Source of the DNA: Sedimentibacter sp. SX930
Lineage (GTDB): Bacteria > Bacillota > Bacilli > Lactobacillales > Aerococcaceae
Assembly: GCA_002155105.1 (NCBI GenBank)
Contig: MUZD01000014.1
Coordinates: forward strand, 1 to 45,745
DNA: 45,745 bases
Direction of reading: 5' to 3'
Shown here one piece after another: positions 22,486 through 31,241 of the stretch. The notes under the pieces were generated by a model that saw only the letters and a list, made by a program, of their open reading frames with translations, was not told where the DNA came from and made no database searches. The stretch's first letter is position 1; every line of letters starts with the position of its first letter. The position numbers and the translations under genes were made by a program.

Positions 22486-23874
22486 TTATTCTATCTTAAA
22501 AGCTTTTTCCTTCGCTAAATAGAATGGGCGTAAATACGCGACTGTGTTGGATAATGGCAACACATCCGCACTTAGGTTGATATTCAATACATTTGTTAAA
22601 TAGTCCCTTCTGACAGAAATCCGTTCCCATAATTCCGGGTAGAATTTTTGGATTTCGTGCTGCAGGTTCTCATCAGCTATAGCAACGCACTCTTCGGCAC
22701 TCACTCCGGTATACCCAGGTACCGACGGGATGATATCAATTTGCAGAATCATGCCGCTTTTCAGTTTCTCCGAAGAATCTGCATAGATTGGGGAGGACAT
22801 CCATTCTTCATCCGCTGTCAGATGCCCTGGATTCAAATGCCAATGATATTTGCTTTTAGGGAATACATCCTCAATAAGCTGGTACAATTCATTTCCGGCC
22901 ATTCCAACTTTTATGTTTTCCAGCCAACTGACTACAGCTGCGAAATACGGTTTTGCGACGGCTTCCAAATAATCTCTTTGCGTATCCGGAAGTTGCTCTG
23001 CTTGCTCAACCACAAACCCGGTCCGACTGGATAAACCACCTTTGAATCCGGTGGTCAGGGACATAGGATCGCCCAACTGAATTTCTTTGTGAGTGGGATA
23101 TATATTGGCAAGTTCAAAGCGCTGCCCTGCTGCCGCAATCGTGACGACTGAATTGTACTGCCCATCGGCGTTCAACAAATTTCCAATTTCTGCCTCTTTG
23201 CAGCCCGGTTCAATAGCATTCATCGCACGTAACATACAGCGCGAAGACAGGTTAGTGCCATATTCATAATGCGCAATTTCGTTGGCATTATTCGTGGTCC
23301 GGGCACCGTTGTCCCCAATCATCACATACGCACCATTAACTAACTCACACTCTGTTGGGATGGTATTTTTGAGGGCATCTACAATAAAATACGGTACATC
23401 AAACAGTGTGGACGGATCGCTTTGCTTCGTCGTAAACATTTTCCAGCCGATAACACCGACCCGTTTCTTTTTGGCGATACCCAAATCAAGAAATATGGAT
23501 TCAAGTGTTTTTTCATTCTCCATCGGCTGGTTAGGCAATGAGAACTGTGGGGAATGGATCAAATCGGCCGAAACACGTGCATGCGCACATAGCTTTAAAT
23601 TCTCGTTGCCAAGAATCAAGGTAAATTTCTCTGGCCTTTCGACAACTAACAACCCCTCTTCAAAACGGGGAATAAAGCCGGTTAAATACTCAAAATTGCT
23701 TGCATGCTCTTTATCCGCATAAATAATCAAAGCTTCAAAGTTTTCTTCACTCATTCTCTGCAACAGTTTTTGTTTCCGTTCAGCAATCGTTTCAGCATTT
23801 AAAAAAGTAGGGGCGACACTCTCGAACACTTGCGGCTCGGGCAAACTCTCTAATATAATTTTTCTGTTCAGCAT
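22486..23874 (-). CDS. M24-family (Xaa-Pro dipeptidase/creatinase-like) protein lacking metal ligands
   Basis: A 462-residue two-domain protein: creatinase N-terminal-like domain (about 1-180) and a pita-bread M24 domain (about 190-420). In metal-dependent M24 enzymes the ligands are Asp, Asp, His, Glu, Glu. Here the positions read 'LTTGFKGG' (Asp to Thr), 'LSSRTGF' (Asp to Ser), 'LNPGHLTADEEW' (His kept), 'ILQIDIIP' (Glu to Asp) and 'VSAEECVAI' (Glu kept). Metal-dependent peptidase activity is thus unlikely. Creatinase shows that this fold can act without metal. ATG follows GAGGAG. It lies 81 bases behind the true methionine aminopeptidase on the same strand. Confidence 0.75.
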   Translation of the reverse strand: MLNRKIILESLPEPQVFESVAPTFLNAETIAERKQKLLQRMSEENFEALIIYADKEHASNFEYLTGFIPRFEEGLLVVERPEKFTLILGNENLKLCAHARVSADLIHSPQFSLPNQPMENEKTLESIFLDLGIAKKKRVGVIGWKMFTTKQSDPSTLFDVPYFIVDALKNTIPTECELVNGAYVMIGDNGARTTNNANEIAHYEYGTNLSSRCMLRAMNAIEPGCKEAEIGNLLNADGQYNSVVTIAAAGQRFELANIYPTHKEIQLGDPMSLTTGFKGGLSSRTGFVVEQAEQLPDTQRDYLEAVAKPYFAAVVSWLENIKVGMAGNELYQLIEDVFPKSKYHWHLNPGHLTADEEWMSSPIYADSSEKLKSGMILQIDIIPSVPGYTGVSAEECVAIADENLQHEIQKFYPELWERISVRRDYLTNVLNINLSADVLPLSNTVAYLRPFYLAKEKAFKIE

Positions 23875-23954
23875 ACTATTCTCCTCTTTCGTCTTTGGTA
23901 ATAGCTTTTACGTCACTTTAAAATCAACTTCCGCACTCTTATGTTTTGATTGCC

Positions 23955-24707
<753 letters not shown>

Positions 24708-24793
24708 TCACTTCTTACAGCATTTTTGATTATCATTCCAGTTAGATTCTATCACAAACGGAAGGGATATTTCTTCAGCGATACCAAATAAAG

Positions 24794-25177
24794 CTATCTC
24801 TTTTTGGATGGCAAAAATTTTTTAACAATCCATTTTGCACTGAAAAATCCGATCGCCAACGAGCCGAGTAATAGCAGCAGCGAAGGGAGTAACTTATTGA
24901 GTCCCTCGCCATAGAAGTAATCGTGAAAAATCTGCATGCCTGCGAATATTATCGCGGCGGAAATGACACTGCCAACCACGTAATAGATAACCGTAGTCAA
25001 GGAGCTGTTCCTAGGGTGCACGTGCTCATCGGGATTGTTCATGCTCCCTCCCGAATGCGTGAGGTTCGGGCCATCAAACTTATTGTTTGCACCCTGACCG
25101 ATATTGACTCTGGAATAGATGGAACTGTCCACATTACTTTTGTCGTCGTACTTTTTCTGATTGTCTCGCGTACTCAT
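24794..25177 (-). CDS. Membrane protein of a repeated small-protein module
   Basis: A 127-residue protein. Residues 1-60 are polar, Asn/Asp/Ser-rich and probably disordered (MSTRDNQKKYDDKSNVDS); two membrane segments follow (about 64-84 and 98-118), and a basic tail ends it (KKFLPSKKR). The first 30 residues match the truncated gene at 2903-3013. No family recognised. It is the last gene of a minus-strand run of small membrane proteins from 27651 down to 24794. Confidence 0.65.
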   Translation of the reverse strand: MSTRDNQKKYDDKSNVDSSIYSRVNIGQGANNKFDGPNLTHSGGSMNNPDEHVHPRNSSLTTVIYYVVGSVISAAIIFAGMQIFHDYFYGEGLNKLLPSLLLLLGSLAIGFFSAKWIVKKFLPSKKR

Positions 25178-25289
25178 TCCTGCACCCGCTTTCTTTTAAA
25201 TACAAAGCTTCCGTTTTAGAGATCCGTTTACTTCACGTTAATAAGGCTGTTGCGTATTTTTTGATTCCCTTTCGCAAGTACCCTTTGAA

Positions 25290-25493
25290 TCAATTCACTA
25301 CTATGAAAAATATCGGGATCCAGAATAGTGTCGTTATGATGATGGCTCCGATCAAAGCTACCAAAACCAGCCGTGCTTGCTGTATATTTTGTGTTGCTTT
25401 GACTTTTTTATAAAGAAAAAAGAGCAGACCGACTATGACCAGCAAAAAAATACCATAAATCAAAAAGCCTGCGGGTTGGTTAGTGGCTGACAT
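25290..25493 (-). CDS. Small two-segment membrane protein (67 aa)
   Basis: Residues 8-27 (GFLIYGIFLLVIVGLLFFLY) and 43-66 are hydrophobic, with the charged stretch KKVKATQNIQQ between them, so both ends face the same side. No recognised domain. It is followed by the 127-residue protein and preceded by the 113-residue protein, about 20 bases apart from the latter, so they are likely co-transcribed. Confidence 0.6.
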   Translation of the reverse strand: MSATNQPAGFLIYGIFLLVIVGLLFFLYKKVKATQNIQQARLVLVALIGAIIITTLFWIPIFFIVVN

Positions 25494-25514
25494 AATAGTT
25501 CATCTCCTCTTGTA

Positions 25515-25856
25515 TCATCCTTGATTTTGAGTATTCCGTGTTTCTATGCTGCTTTCAAGCTTGCTTTTGGCAAAAAGCAGCAAAACGAGGACCAGCAGAA
25601 CTATTACATTCAGGAGCAATCCTATATGAGAAGGCAAAGTATTAACGAGTATGGCCAGCACGATCAAGTTGAAAACATCTATACCCAGAGAAACTAATTT
25701 CTTCCCAGACGTTTTGCTGCTGTAGACAAACAGTAACGCACTGCCAAGCCCGATAATAAACCACCAGATTAAAGGGACGATTGGGTATTGGACTGCTCCA
25801 ATTAGCGAGGTGCAAGCGAATACGTATGCGAAAAGATTGGATTTATTAGTAGTCAT
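25515..25856 (-). CDS. Multi-pass membrane protein (113 aa)
   Basis: Four hydrophobic segments are visible, starting with 'LFAYVFACTSLIGAVQYPIV', 'WWFIIGLGSALLFVYS', 'SLGIDVFNLIVLAILVN' and 'IGLLLNVIVLLVLVLLLF', ending in a polar tail. The first segment is shared with the relic at 3278-3433. The pattern of short segments resembles DUF4870-like or Tic20-like small membrane proteins, but I do not claim that. Part of the same-strand run of small genes. Confidence 0.6.
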   Translation of the reverse strand: MTTNKSNLFAYVFACTSLIGAVQYPIVPLIWWFIIGLGSALLFVYSSKTSGKKLVSLGIDVFNLIVLAILVNTLPSHIGLLLNVIVLLVLVLLLFAKSKLESSIETRNTQNQG

Positions 25857-25985
25857 GGTGTGCCTTCTTTCTCGTGAATATTTAAATATTTTCTAATAAG
25901 TTTTATCCATCATATGATTGCAACAAATACTTTATTATTCTTACAGTCATACTTTCAGTAAAAATGCACGTTGACCTTTAGACTG

Positions 25986-26084
25986 CTATCTTTTTTTTAA
26001 GAAATAGCGGATGATCCAACCTAGAATTGCGATAATAGCTAGTGCGCTTATTAACGTCCACCCAGCATCGAAAACTTCAATCAT
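25986..26084 (-). CDS. 32-residue single-segment membrane peptide
   Basis: ATG 26084 follows AAGGAG and opens 32 codons: an acidic start (MIEVFDAGW), one membrane segment (TLISALAIIAILGWIIRYF) and the tail LKKR. It lies 5 bases downstream of the stop of the next gene upstream in the run, so it is translated with it. Such peptides are easily missed. It could be a regulator of a neighbouring membrane protein or a small toxic peptide. Confidence 0.5.
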   Translation of the reverse strand: MIEVFDAGWTLISALAIIAILGWIIRYFLKKR

Positions 26085-26089
26085 GACCC

Positions 26090-26473
26090 TTACTCCTTTC
26101 TGAAAATAATTTTATCAGTCGAATAAATCGTCCCTTCAGAAACGTATCCCATTATCCAATCATCCACTTTAAAAGAATAGTCATAACAATAATCCAAGGG
26201 ACTCTCCTTAACGGTAAAGTAAATTATATAGCCGCTTCGGGCACTCTTGTAATCTTTCCGAATTTTCTGTATCTGAATATCTTCTTCCGCAATCCCTTCT
26301 TTTCCCTCCAGCAACTCATAGAGATTTTGTTGCGCGATATAGCTTTTCAAAGGAAATTCATAAACATAGAATCCCGTTATCAATAAACTCAGGACTCCGA
26401 GTGCAACCCATCCAGTTTTTAGCTTTTTGATGTCAATCCTCTCCTTTGCATAGGTGTTGCTGCTCTGATGCAT
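26090..26473 (-). CDS. Membrane-anchored protein, DUF3139-like, with unusual start
   Basis: A single N-terminal membrane segment (about residues 20-40, 'GWVALGVLSLLITGFYVYEF') is followed by a soluble domain with 'LYELLEGKEGIAEEDIQIQK' and 'YKSARSGYIIYFTVKESPLD', similar in layout to DUF3139 proteins. ATG 26473 has no ribosome site. A strong AAAGGAGAGG lies inside the frame, six bases before an ATC (26431-26429) that would give the more usual start KKLKTGW. So the real start may be ATC, or an ATG there has mutated. Confidence 0.6.
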   Translation of the reverse strand: MHQSSNTYAKERIDIKKLKTGWVALGVLSLLITGFYVYEFPLKSYIAQQNLYELLEGKEGIAEEDIQIQKIRKDYKSARSGYIIYFTVKESPLDYCYDYSFKVDDWIMGYVSEGTIYSTDKIIFRKE

Positions 26474-26513
26474 TCAGTATTCATTCGCATCAACCAAAAA
26501 ATCATCATACATA

Positions 26514-26738
26514 TTAGATCAACAGCGTTGCGAATAGGACGACCGCTGTAAAAACATAGAGATTCCAGCGCCGGCCCTTGTTCTTTTTCGATTCCTCAAC
26601 ACCGAATACACTCATGAACAAGCCCAAAAAGAATACCGTGACGCCCTGGTAAGTAAAATCTTTTGTCCACAGGCTATACACACTCAGGATAAGCACCACT
26701 GCGCCAAAAGTGATCTTCAAAATTTTTGTGTTTTGCAT
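26514..26738 (-). CDS. Small DUF3953-like membrane protein
   Basis: The start is best placed at ATG 26738 (MQNTKILKITFG) behind AGAGGAG, giving 74 residues. Three short hydrophobic segments with 'VYSLWTKDFTYQGVTVFFLG' and 'LFMSVFGVEESKKNKGRRWN' match the pattern of DUF3953 proteins (LxxxGLxxKxF...FLGLMMxxxGxEExxK), an uncharacterised Firmicute family. The assignment is from pattern memory. It belongs to the minus-strand run of small membrane proteins. Confidence 0.6.
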   Translation of the reverse strand: MQNTKILKITFGAVVLILSVYSLWTKDFTYQGVTVFFLGLFMSVFGVEESKKNKGRRWNLYVFTAVVLFATLLI

Positions 26739-26795
26739 GCAGTTCTCCTCTGTGAGTCCTGTACTCTTCCAGCGCACAGGACTCCATAAAATATT

Positions 26796-27173
26796 TTATT
26801 GCTGCTCTGCCTTCTTCTCGATATAAACGTTCCGGACAACAACCAAAAGAAATAGAAAGGTCAAAAAAAGGATTACTTCAACTATGGAAGTCGGCCAAAT
26901 TCCAGGAATCCATCTGACTATCAACATGAGAATCATATAGAAGAGTACTGATTTATTATTTTTTGATTTATACTCCGGAATTTTACGTTTGACTGCATAC
27001 GCCACTAAGTAGGAAATTATTACTCCTGATACAATCAAAATCAAAAACAGGATAGCGTTCTCTTTCCCGTTATCAAAGTTCAAAAAAGTGTTGCATACCA
27101 AACTTATAAGAATCAGCCCGATATAGCTTATGAAATCATTAATCAACGCAATCCGATCCATTTTAGCCACCAT
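26796..27173 (-). CDS. Multi-pass membrane protein of unknown function
   Basis: A 121-125-residue protein with four hydrophobic segments ('FISYIGLILISLVCNTFLNF', 'AILFLILIVSGVIISYLVAY', 'VLFYMILMLIVRWIPGIWP', 'SIVEVILFLTFLFLLVVV'). GGAGG lies one base before the first ATG (27173), which is too close; the second in-frame ATG (27161) has GGTGG 5 bases upstream, so it is the likelier start. No family recognised. Confidence 0.55.
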   Translation of the reverse strand: MVAKMDRIALINDFISYIGLILISLVCNTFLNFDNGKENAILFLILIVSGVIISYLVAYAVKRKIPEYKSKNNKSVLFYMILMLIVRWIPGIWPTSIVEVILFLTFLFLLVVVRNVYIEKKAEQQ

Positions 27174-27201
27174 TCCTCCCCTTTGCTGAAAATTGCAGAA
27201 C

Positions 27202-27651
27202 TTAATTTTTACCGAGAACTACCTCTACTTCCTCCCTGACTTCGAGAGAATCTTTTTCGTATACAAATTCAACGTAAATTGTTTTTCCCACCTCAATCTG
27301 CTCACTTTTCAGCACAGGCCCAATTAATTCCCCCTCAAGCGGCGATGTCCTAGTGTCGAGGACGCCATACTGATTTTCTCCAACATTAAGGGAGTAAATC
27401 AGATTCTTCTTGCTATCATAGATTCTTATGCCTGCACCACTGACCACTTCCGCTTCGTTGTCCAATGTTTCAATTCCGTAAAGTTGAAAAGTGGGTTGCA
27501 CATAAGCTTCGGTCCCGTTGGAAACCAAAACAAAATTTTCCAGCGCAACATCTTTGGTACGAGCATCAAATGAAAAAACTTCCAGTTTCTCATTACTTGA
27601 GCACGCGGCCAGCAGCGCCATACTTATGAAAGTTAACAATATTTTCTTCAT
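27202..27651 (-). CDS. Lipoprotein of unknown function
   Basis: A 149-residue lipoprotein with signal 'MKKILLTFISMALLAACSSN' (lipobox LLAAC). The mature part is beta-rich and has 'VALENFVLVSNGTEAYVQPT' and 'GKTIYVEFVYEKDSLEVREE', like small secreted immunoglobulin-like or DUF5067-like domains. Ribosome site GGAGG is present. It is the first gene of the minus-strand run ending at 24794 and probably sits on the outer face of the membrane together with its products. Confidence 0.65.
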   Translation of the reverse strand: MKKILLTFISMALLAACSSNEKLEVFSFDARTKDVALENFVLVSNGTEAYVQPTFQLYGIETLDNEAEVVSGAGIRIYDSKKNLIYSLNVGENQYGVLDTRTSPLEGELIGPVLKSEQIEVGKTIYVEFVYEKDSLEVREEVEVVLGKN

Positions 27652-27745
27652 TAGTCGCCTCCTGGGATTCTGAATGCTTACATGATACTTTGCCTTTTAT
27701 AATAGAGCGTTTTTATATTTAGTCGTGGTGGATGTGGGATTCTTT

Positions 27746-28075
27746 TCAAGAACTTGTATCCCCTATTTGATAAGAAATGGCACTATTCGTCAGCGCTTCC
27801 ATTTCCTCTACACTTAAAACATCTTTTGTTTTGTATATTTTCTTGTCTATACAAACAATAGGCAAGATATCCATTCCATGCGTCTCTATTAAATTCCAAA
27901 CATCTTTATTTTCTTTAAATTCTTTTTGCGAATGTTTCAAAGAATACAGGAAATAATTATTGGGATCTTTAAATAAATCTTTGTACATGCTCAGCGAACG
28001 CATTATTTCAATAGCTACTTCCACTTTTTCAGACTGTACGTTCATTTTGTCAAACACATAATATTCAATATCCAT
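27746..28075 (-). CDS. ArsD-like protein lacking the metalloid-binding cysteines
   Basis: A 109-residue soluble protein. The second half, 'EFKENKDVWNLIETHGMDIL' then 'PIVCIDKKIYKTKDVLSVEE', matches the conserved C-terminal part of ArsD ('xFxxNxxVxxLLexxGvexLP', then 'ItLVDGeivKtGxYPsxeEL'), the thioredoxin-fold arsenic metallochaperone. The N-terminal Cys-Cys pair and the third Cys of ArsD are absent (the start is MDIEYYVFDKMNVQSEKVEV). No ars genes are nearby. It may be an ArsD-fold protein with another role. Start ATG 28075 follows TTGGAGG. Confidence 0.65.
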   Translation of the reverse strand: MDIEYYVFDKMNVQSEKVEVAIEIMRSLSMYKDLFKDPNNYFLYSLKHSQKEFKENKDVWNLIETHGMDILPIVCIDKKIYKTKDVLSVEEMEALTNSAISYQIGDTSS

Positions 28076-28413
28076 AATGAATCCTCCAATGCAACTCTGC
28101 CAACACGAATAGTATCCGTCGTTTATTTTCAGATGATGTTATCCAAGCATCGGGAAGAAAATAAATCAGTTATAACGCAATAATTGACTATAGAAGCACT
28201 ACCGATTATCTTCAACATATCTATGATACCGCTAATCCATTTTTTTTGCGAGAATTTCATAATATGTCAGCCCTCAAAATATAAGTAATTTGTTGATCTT
28301 TATTTAATCGTAGTTAGGCGTCCTGGAAATACAGAGTGCTTTTTAAGCTAGATATTAGGTATTATGCTAAGCTATTCACATACCAAATAAAAAATAGGAG
28401 CTGACATAACAAT
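28076..28413. other. Gene-free stretch between divergent genes
   Basis: No convincing gene, repeat or RNA is visible here. The right end (28395-28413) carries AGGAG for the gene at 28414. It separates the minus-strand run from the plus-strand paralogue gene and probably contains the promoters of both. Confidence 0.5.
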
Positions 28414-28695
28414 ATGGATTATAAAAAACAATTAATGCAACCGTTCTACGACTTCCCCGAGTATAACGACCTTACCGAAGATTATCTGTGGCCAGTTGAA
28501 GTAAAGTATTATGACCAATCAACAATTGAATTTCACCTTCCAAAATCGGACATAATAGAAGCTATGTATTCAATCGAACAACGATCAGAAGATGCGTCAA
28601 ATGAACCATTTAAGATAGGTGACCGTTCTATTGCAAAGGAAAATTTAAATTATATCTCTTTTGAAGGCCGAACGTATACTTTTAGTAAAGCCTAA
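28414..28695 (+). CDS. Small soluble protein, paralogue of 3924-4181
   Basis: A 93-residue soluble protein behind AGGAG. It shares 'DFPEYN', 'YLWPVEVKY', 'KSDIIEA.YSIE' and a C-terminal 'FEGRTYT' with the copy at 3924-4181, while the loop around residues 60-70 is longer by six residues. No known domain. Each copy lies next to the same kind of small-membrane-protein array, which suggests the two are parts of one mobile or duplicated module. Confidence 0.65.
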   Translation: MDYKKQLMQPFYDFPEYNDLTEDYLWPVEVKYYDQSTIEFHLPKSDIIEAMYSIEQRSEDASNEPFKIGDRSIAKENLNYISFEGRTYTFSKA

Positions 28696-28794
28696 ATAAC
28701 TGAATAATATATCAGCAATCTATAAGCAGAAAAAAATACGCTAAAGTAATTTGCTGCTTCTTTGCTTGATCGATTGCACAATTGACCGAAATAT

Positions 28795-29340
28795 TCAGTA
28801 TTCGTAGAAACTTTTTTCCCAATCAGCATAGCAATCCATCGCATGCATAAGGGTAATCGCTTGATAGAGTTCTTTTTGGTCCTGATAAGTGGACTCAGTT
28901 GTTCTGAAGAAACAATCATCGCCATTAGAAAAGCAGAAAAAAGCTTGGATGGTCTCATGCAGTTCCGATCCGGGCAGGATTTCTTGACAGAAGGGGTCGG
29001 AATGAAGCCGCTCCGCTCCGATCACGACTACCGGTATTTTTCGGGCGATTTTTTGCAAAAGCTCCCGGTACTCCGTTTGAGCCACAATGCGGAACTGAGA
29101 GGGATAGATGAATAAAGCAGCGGCATCTTTTAAGGCGCTCTGAAACAGCGAATCGTTTATCAACTCTTGTGATCTGATGGGTTCATAGTAGAAGAACGCA
29201 CTTTGAATGTTATTCGTTTTTCCGAGCGTTGCTACTTTGAGTCGCCCTGCTATTTTAGTCATCTTGGATTTTCTTTGAAAAAATAAAGTAAGCAGGAAGA
29301 ACACAAGAACAAAAACAGCACACAGAATATAGATCATCAT
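28795..29340 (-). CDS. Membrane-anchored protein of unknown function
   Basis: ATG 29340 (MMIYILCAVFVLVFFLLTLF) has GGAGGCGA directly upstream, while the upstream extension of the frame contains that ribosome site, so the product is about 181 residues. One N-terminal membrane segment is followed by a cytoplasmic or external domain with 'FIYPSQFRIVAQTEYRELLQ' and 'IPVVVIGAERLHSDPFCQEI'. No known family or catalytic motif was seen. It is convergent with the small protein at 28414 and divergent from the Xre regulator. Confidence 0.6.
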   Translation of the reverse strand: MMIYILCAVFVLVFFLLTLFFQRKSKMTKIAGRLKVATLGKTNNIQSAFFYYEPIRSQELINDSLFQSALKDAAALFIYPSQFRIVAQTEYRELLQKIARKIPVVVIGAERLHSDPFCQEILPGSELHETIQAFFCFSNGDDCFFRTTESTYQDQKELYQAITLMHAMDCYADWEKSFYEY

Positions 29341-29556
29341 TTCGCCTCCTCGCCTCCTTTCAATTTTTGATGCGAATACATTCAACTTACGCCAAAACTA
29401 ATGAATAGACTAGCAACCAGTGGTTTACATGGCCGCACTTTATAAGGTTCTACACCATCCGCAACCAATAAGTGCGGATATGCACGCATTCGTTTCTAGA
29501 AAAAAAAGGCTGTCTACGCTATCATGGAGGAAAGTATTCTAAAGGGGTGCAAAATA

Positions 29557-30078
29557 ATGTTATTAGGAGAACGATTGAAAGAAACCCGCCAAAAGAAAGG
29601 CGTATCGCAAAGCACAGTCGCTGAATATCTGAATATCAGCCGTCAGTCCATTTCCAAATGGGAAAACAACAGCAGTTATCCGGACCTGGACAATCTCGTG
29701 CGATTGAGTGAATATTACGAAGTCACTGTTGATGACCTTTTGAAAGAAAATAAAGGACTAAAAAAAAAAATAGAGGAAAACAACGAAAAGATTAAAGACT
29801 CCCAAAAGAAATTGGCCTATATCCAAATGAATGGTGAGCGGGATGAGGGATTGGTCCTGCTGATGCTTAATCTTCTCAGTTGTTTGATTGCTCCCTTAGG
29901 TTTACTAATCACCCCGGTTCTCCTGAAAAGAAACAAAGCAACAAACACCTTTTATAAACTGGTGTTTGTTGCGGGAGTGATCAGTCTCTTGGTCAACTTA
30001 TTCGGTTTGTATGCGCACTTAAGCAATCTATTCCACTGGGGCGGGCCCTCCAGCGTGGAGTATATAGGAAATCAATAG
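29557..30078 (+). CDS. Xre-family regulator with C-terminal membrane segments
   Basis: A 173-residue protein. Residues 1-58 form an HTH_3 domain ('GERLKETRQKKGVSQSTVAE', 'SRQSISKWENNSSYPDLDNL'), followed by a short Lys/Glu coiled coil (KENKGLKKKIEENNEKIKDS), then two membrane segments ('LLMLNLLSCLIAPLGLLITP' and 'FVFVAGVISLLVNLFGLYA'). This anchored Xre layout is common next to peptide or membrane-stress loci in Firmicutes. Start ATG 29557 with GGGGTG upstream is preferred over the upstream in-frame ATG at 29524. It precedes the bacteriocin-like locus on the same strand. Confidence 0.8.
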   Translation: MLLGERLKETRQKKGVSQSTVAEYLNISRQSISKWENNSSYPDLDNLVRLSEYYEVTVDDLLKENKGLKKKIEENNEKIKDSQKKLAYIQMNGERDEGLVLLMLNLLSCLIAPLGLLITPVLLKRNKATNTFYKLVFVAGVISLLVNLFGLYAHLSNLFHWGGPSSVEYIGNQ

Positions 30079-30196
30079 GGAATGGCTATAGCATTACTTT
30101 TGATAGGCATTCATTGGTTTCATCACCAGCACCTGCTGGTTGCGGATTGAATTAAATAGGCCTTTACCCCGGAACAGCATGGAAGGAGATGATTTC

Positions 30197-30283
30197 ATGG
30201 TTGCACTTTGGAGCTTCTTAAATCTAGCAGCGCTACTATATTCGATCTATTTACTTGTTACGATCGTTAAAAAAATAAAGTAA
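30197..30283 (+). CDS. 28-residue membrane peptide
   Basis: A strong GGAAGGAG site 6-8 bases before ATG 30197 opens 28 codons: MVALWSFLNL followed by a hydrophobic stretch (AALLYSIYLLVTIV) and the tail KKIK. It looks like a single-span or leaderless-type amphipathic peptide. It is the first of several micro-ORFs between the Xre regulator and the transporter genes. Confidence 0.45.
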   Translation: MVALWSFLNLAALLYSIYLLVTIVKKIK

Positions 30284-30316
30284 AAGTTGTCTAGTTGACC
30301 TGTCTCCTTCAAGAGC

Positions 30317-30471
30317 TACTAAAGTATTAATTGAAATACTGGGTGTAATAAGCGCCGGAACAGCTGCTGCTAGTTTCAAGATACATCATCCTGTTTCTAG
30401 GTATTGTAAGTGGTATAACGAGTATCGCTGGCTATGCAAGGGATAAACTATATAAATTGTGGGAGAAATAA
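30317..30471 (+). pseudogene. Hydrophobic Gly/Ala-rich peptide frame, frameshifted
   Basis: One frame reads 'TKVLIEILGVISAGTAAAS' and stops after 30440; from about 30380 another frame reads 'RYIILFLGIVSGITSIAGYA' and 'RDKLYKLWEK' to a stop at 30469-30471. Together they look like a cationic, Gly/Ala/Ile-rich helical peptide of the kind found among bacteriocins, split by a frameshift and without a clear start. The stop overlaps the ATG of the next micro-ORF. This is inference only. Confidence 0.3.
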
Positions 30472-30614
30472 TGAAAAATAGATCCGTTGGTGCTAGTACA
30501 TCTGTGTTCGTAGCGGGAGACCTTGTAGGATATGTCGCAGCTGAAGTTGTGATATATCCTAAAGGACATTCTGCTGTAGGAAGGATCGGTGGAGCATGGC
30601 AAAAAAATACCTAG
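30471..30614 (+). CDS. 47-residue peptide, possible secreted/bacteriocin-like product
   Basis: ATG 30471 overlaps the stop of the preceding frame (TAATG). The peptide begins MKNRSVGASTSVFVAGDLVG and ends GHSAVGRIGGAWQKNT, with many Gly/Ala/Ser residues and one Trp near the end. No database family is recognised from memory. Its position in front of a bacteriocin-type ABC export cluster makes it a candidate product, or a fragment of one. Confidence 0.35.
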   Translation: MKNRSVGASTSVFVAGDLVGYVAAEVVIYPKGHSAVGRIGGAWQKNT

Positions 30615-30682
30615 TATTATTGTTATTAGGCATATTGTGTTATTTTGTAGTGAGCTTTCTCTACTTCTTAATTATTAAGTAA
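30596..30682 (+). CDS. 28-residue membrane peptide (second copy type)
   Basis: ATG 30596 opens 28 codons: MAKK, one hydrophobic segment (YLVLLLLGILCYFVVSFLYF) and the ending LIIK. GGTGGAG lies immediately upstream but very close. It overlaps the end of the 47-codon frame. It has the same length and layout as the 28-residue peptide at 30197, and both are followed by AAGTAAAAGTT, suggesting they arose by duplication. Confidence 0.4.
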   Translation: MAKKYLVLLLLGILCYFVVSFLYFLIIK

Positions 30683-30767
30683 AAGTTACCCAGGCTACTT
30701 TGAATTTTACTTTTCGATGACTATCCAGAGGACCTATGGTGTCATTTAAGAACAGGAGTGTCAGGAT

Positions 30768-31241
30768 ATGAAAAAAATTACACTTTTTATACTTGGGCTT
30801 TTGCTGCTGTATGGGTGTGCAGGAGCGAGCGAACCAGTTGCGAACCCTGCTGAAGAAGCGATGAACGCCCTCGTTATTTCGGCGTCAGACTATAATCTAA
30901 GCAGCTCTTCCCAACCATTTTTCGCAATTACGATTGAAAATTCTTCGGACCAGGATTTCGTAAATGCAAATTTTTATCTCTCCATTCACAATGAAGGGGA
31001 TGAAGTTTCTCCAAACCCTTTTTATCTGCTTCCTACAGAACATAGAATAACTGTTCCTTCAGGAGAAACAGTGACGGTAAATTTTGAGATCCCTTATGGT
31101 TTTCTTGATGAAAATGCTATAAAGGAATTTGAGGAAATGGACAGACTAATTGCTTTTGTTCAAGCGGATGGCTACATAGAAAATGCAGAAAAAGATAACT
31201 ACTATTCTTTCGGTGAAAGTGTGGAATATAAGACTTACTAG
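30768..31241 (+). CDS. Lipoprotein with immunoglobulin-like domain, unknown function
   Basis: A 157-residue lipoprotein behind AGGAG. The signal 'MKKITLFILGLLLLYGCAGA' has lipobox LYGC. The mature part has a single beta-sandwich-like domain ('SSQPFFAITIENSSDQDFVN' through 'VPSGETVTVNFEIPYGFLD'), typical of small secreted accessory domains. In bacteriocin loci, lipoproteins often give self-immunity, which would fit the neighbours, but this is inference. Confidence 0.6.
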   Translation: MKKITLFILGLLLLYGCAGASEPVANPAEEAMNALVISASDYNLSSSSQPFFAITIENSSDQDFVNANFYLSIHNEGDEVSPNPFYLLPTEHRITVPSGETVTVNFEIPYGFLDENAIKEFEEMDRLIAFVQADGYIENAEKDNYYSFGESVEYKTY

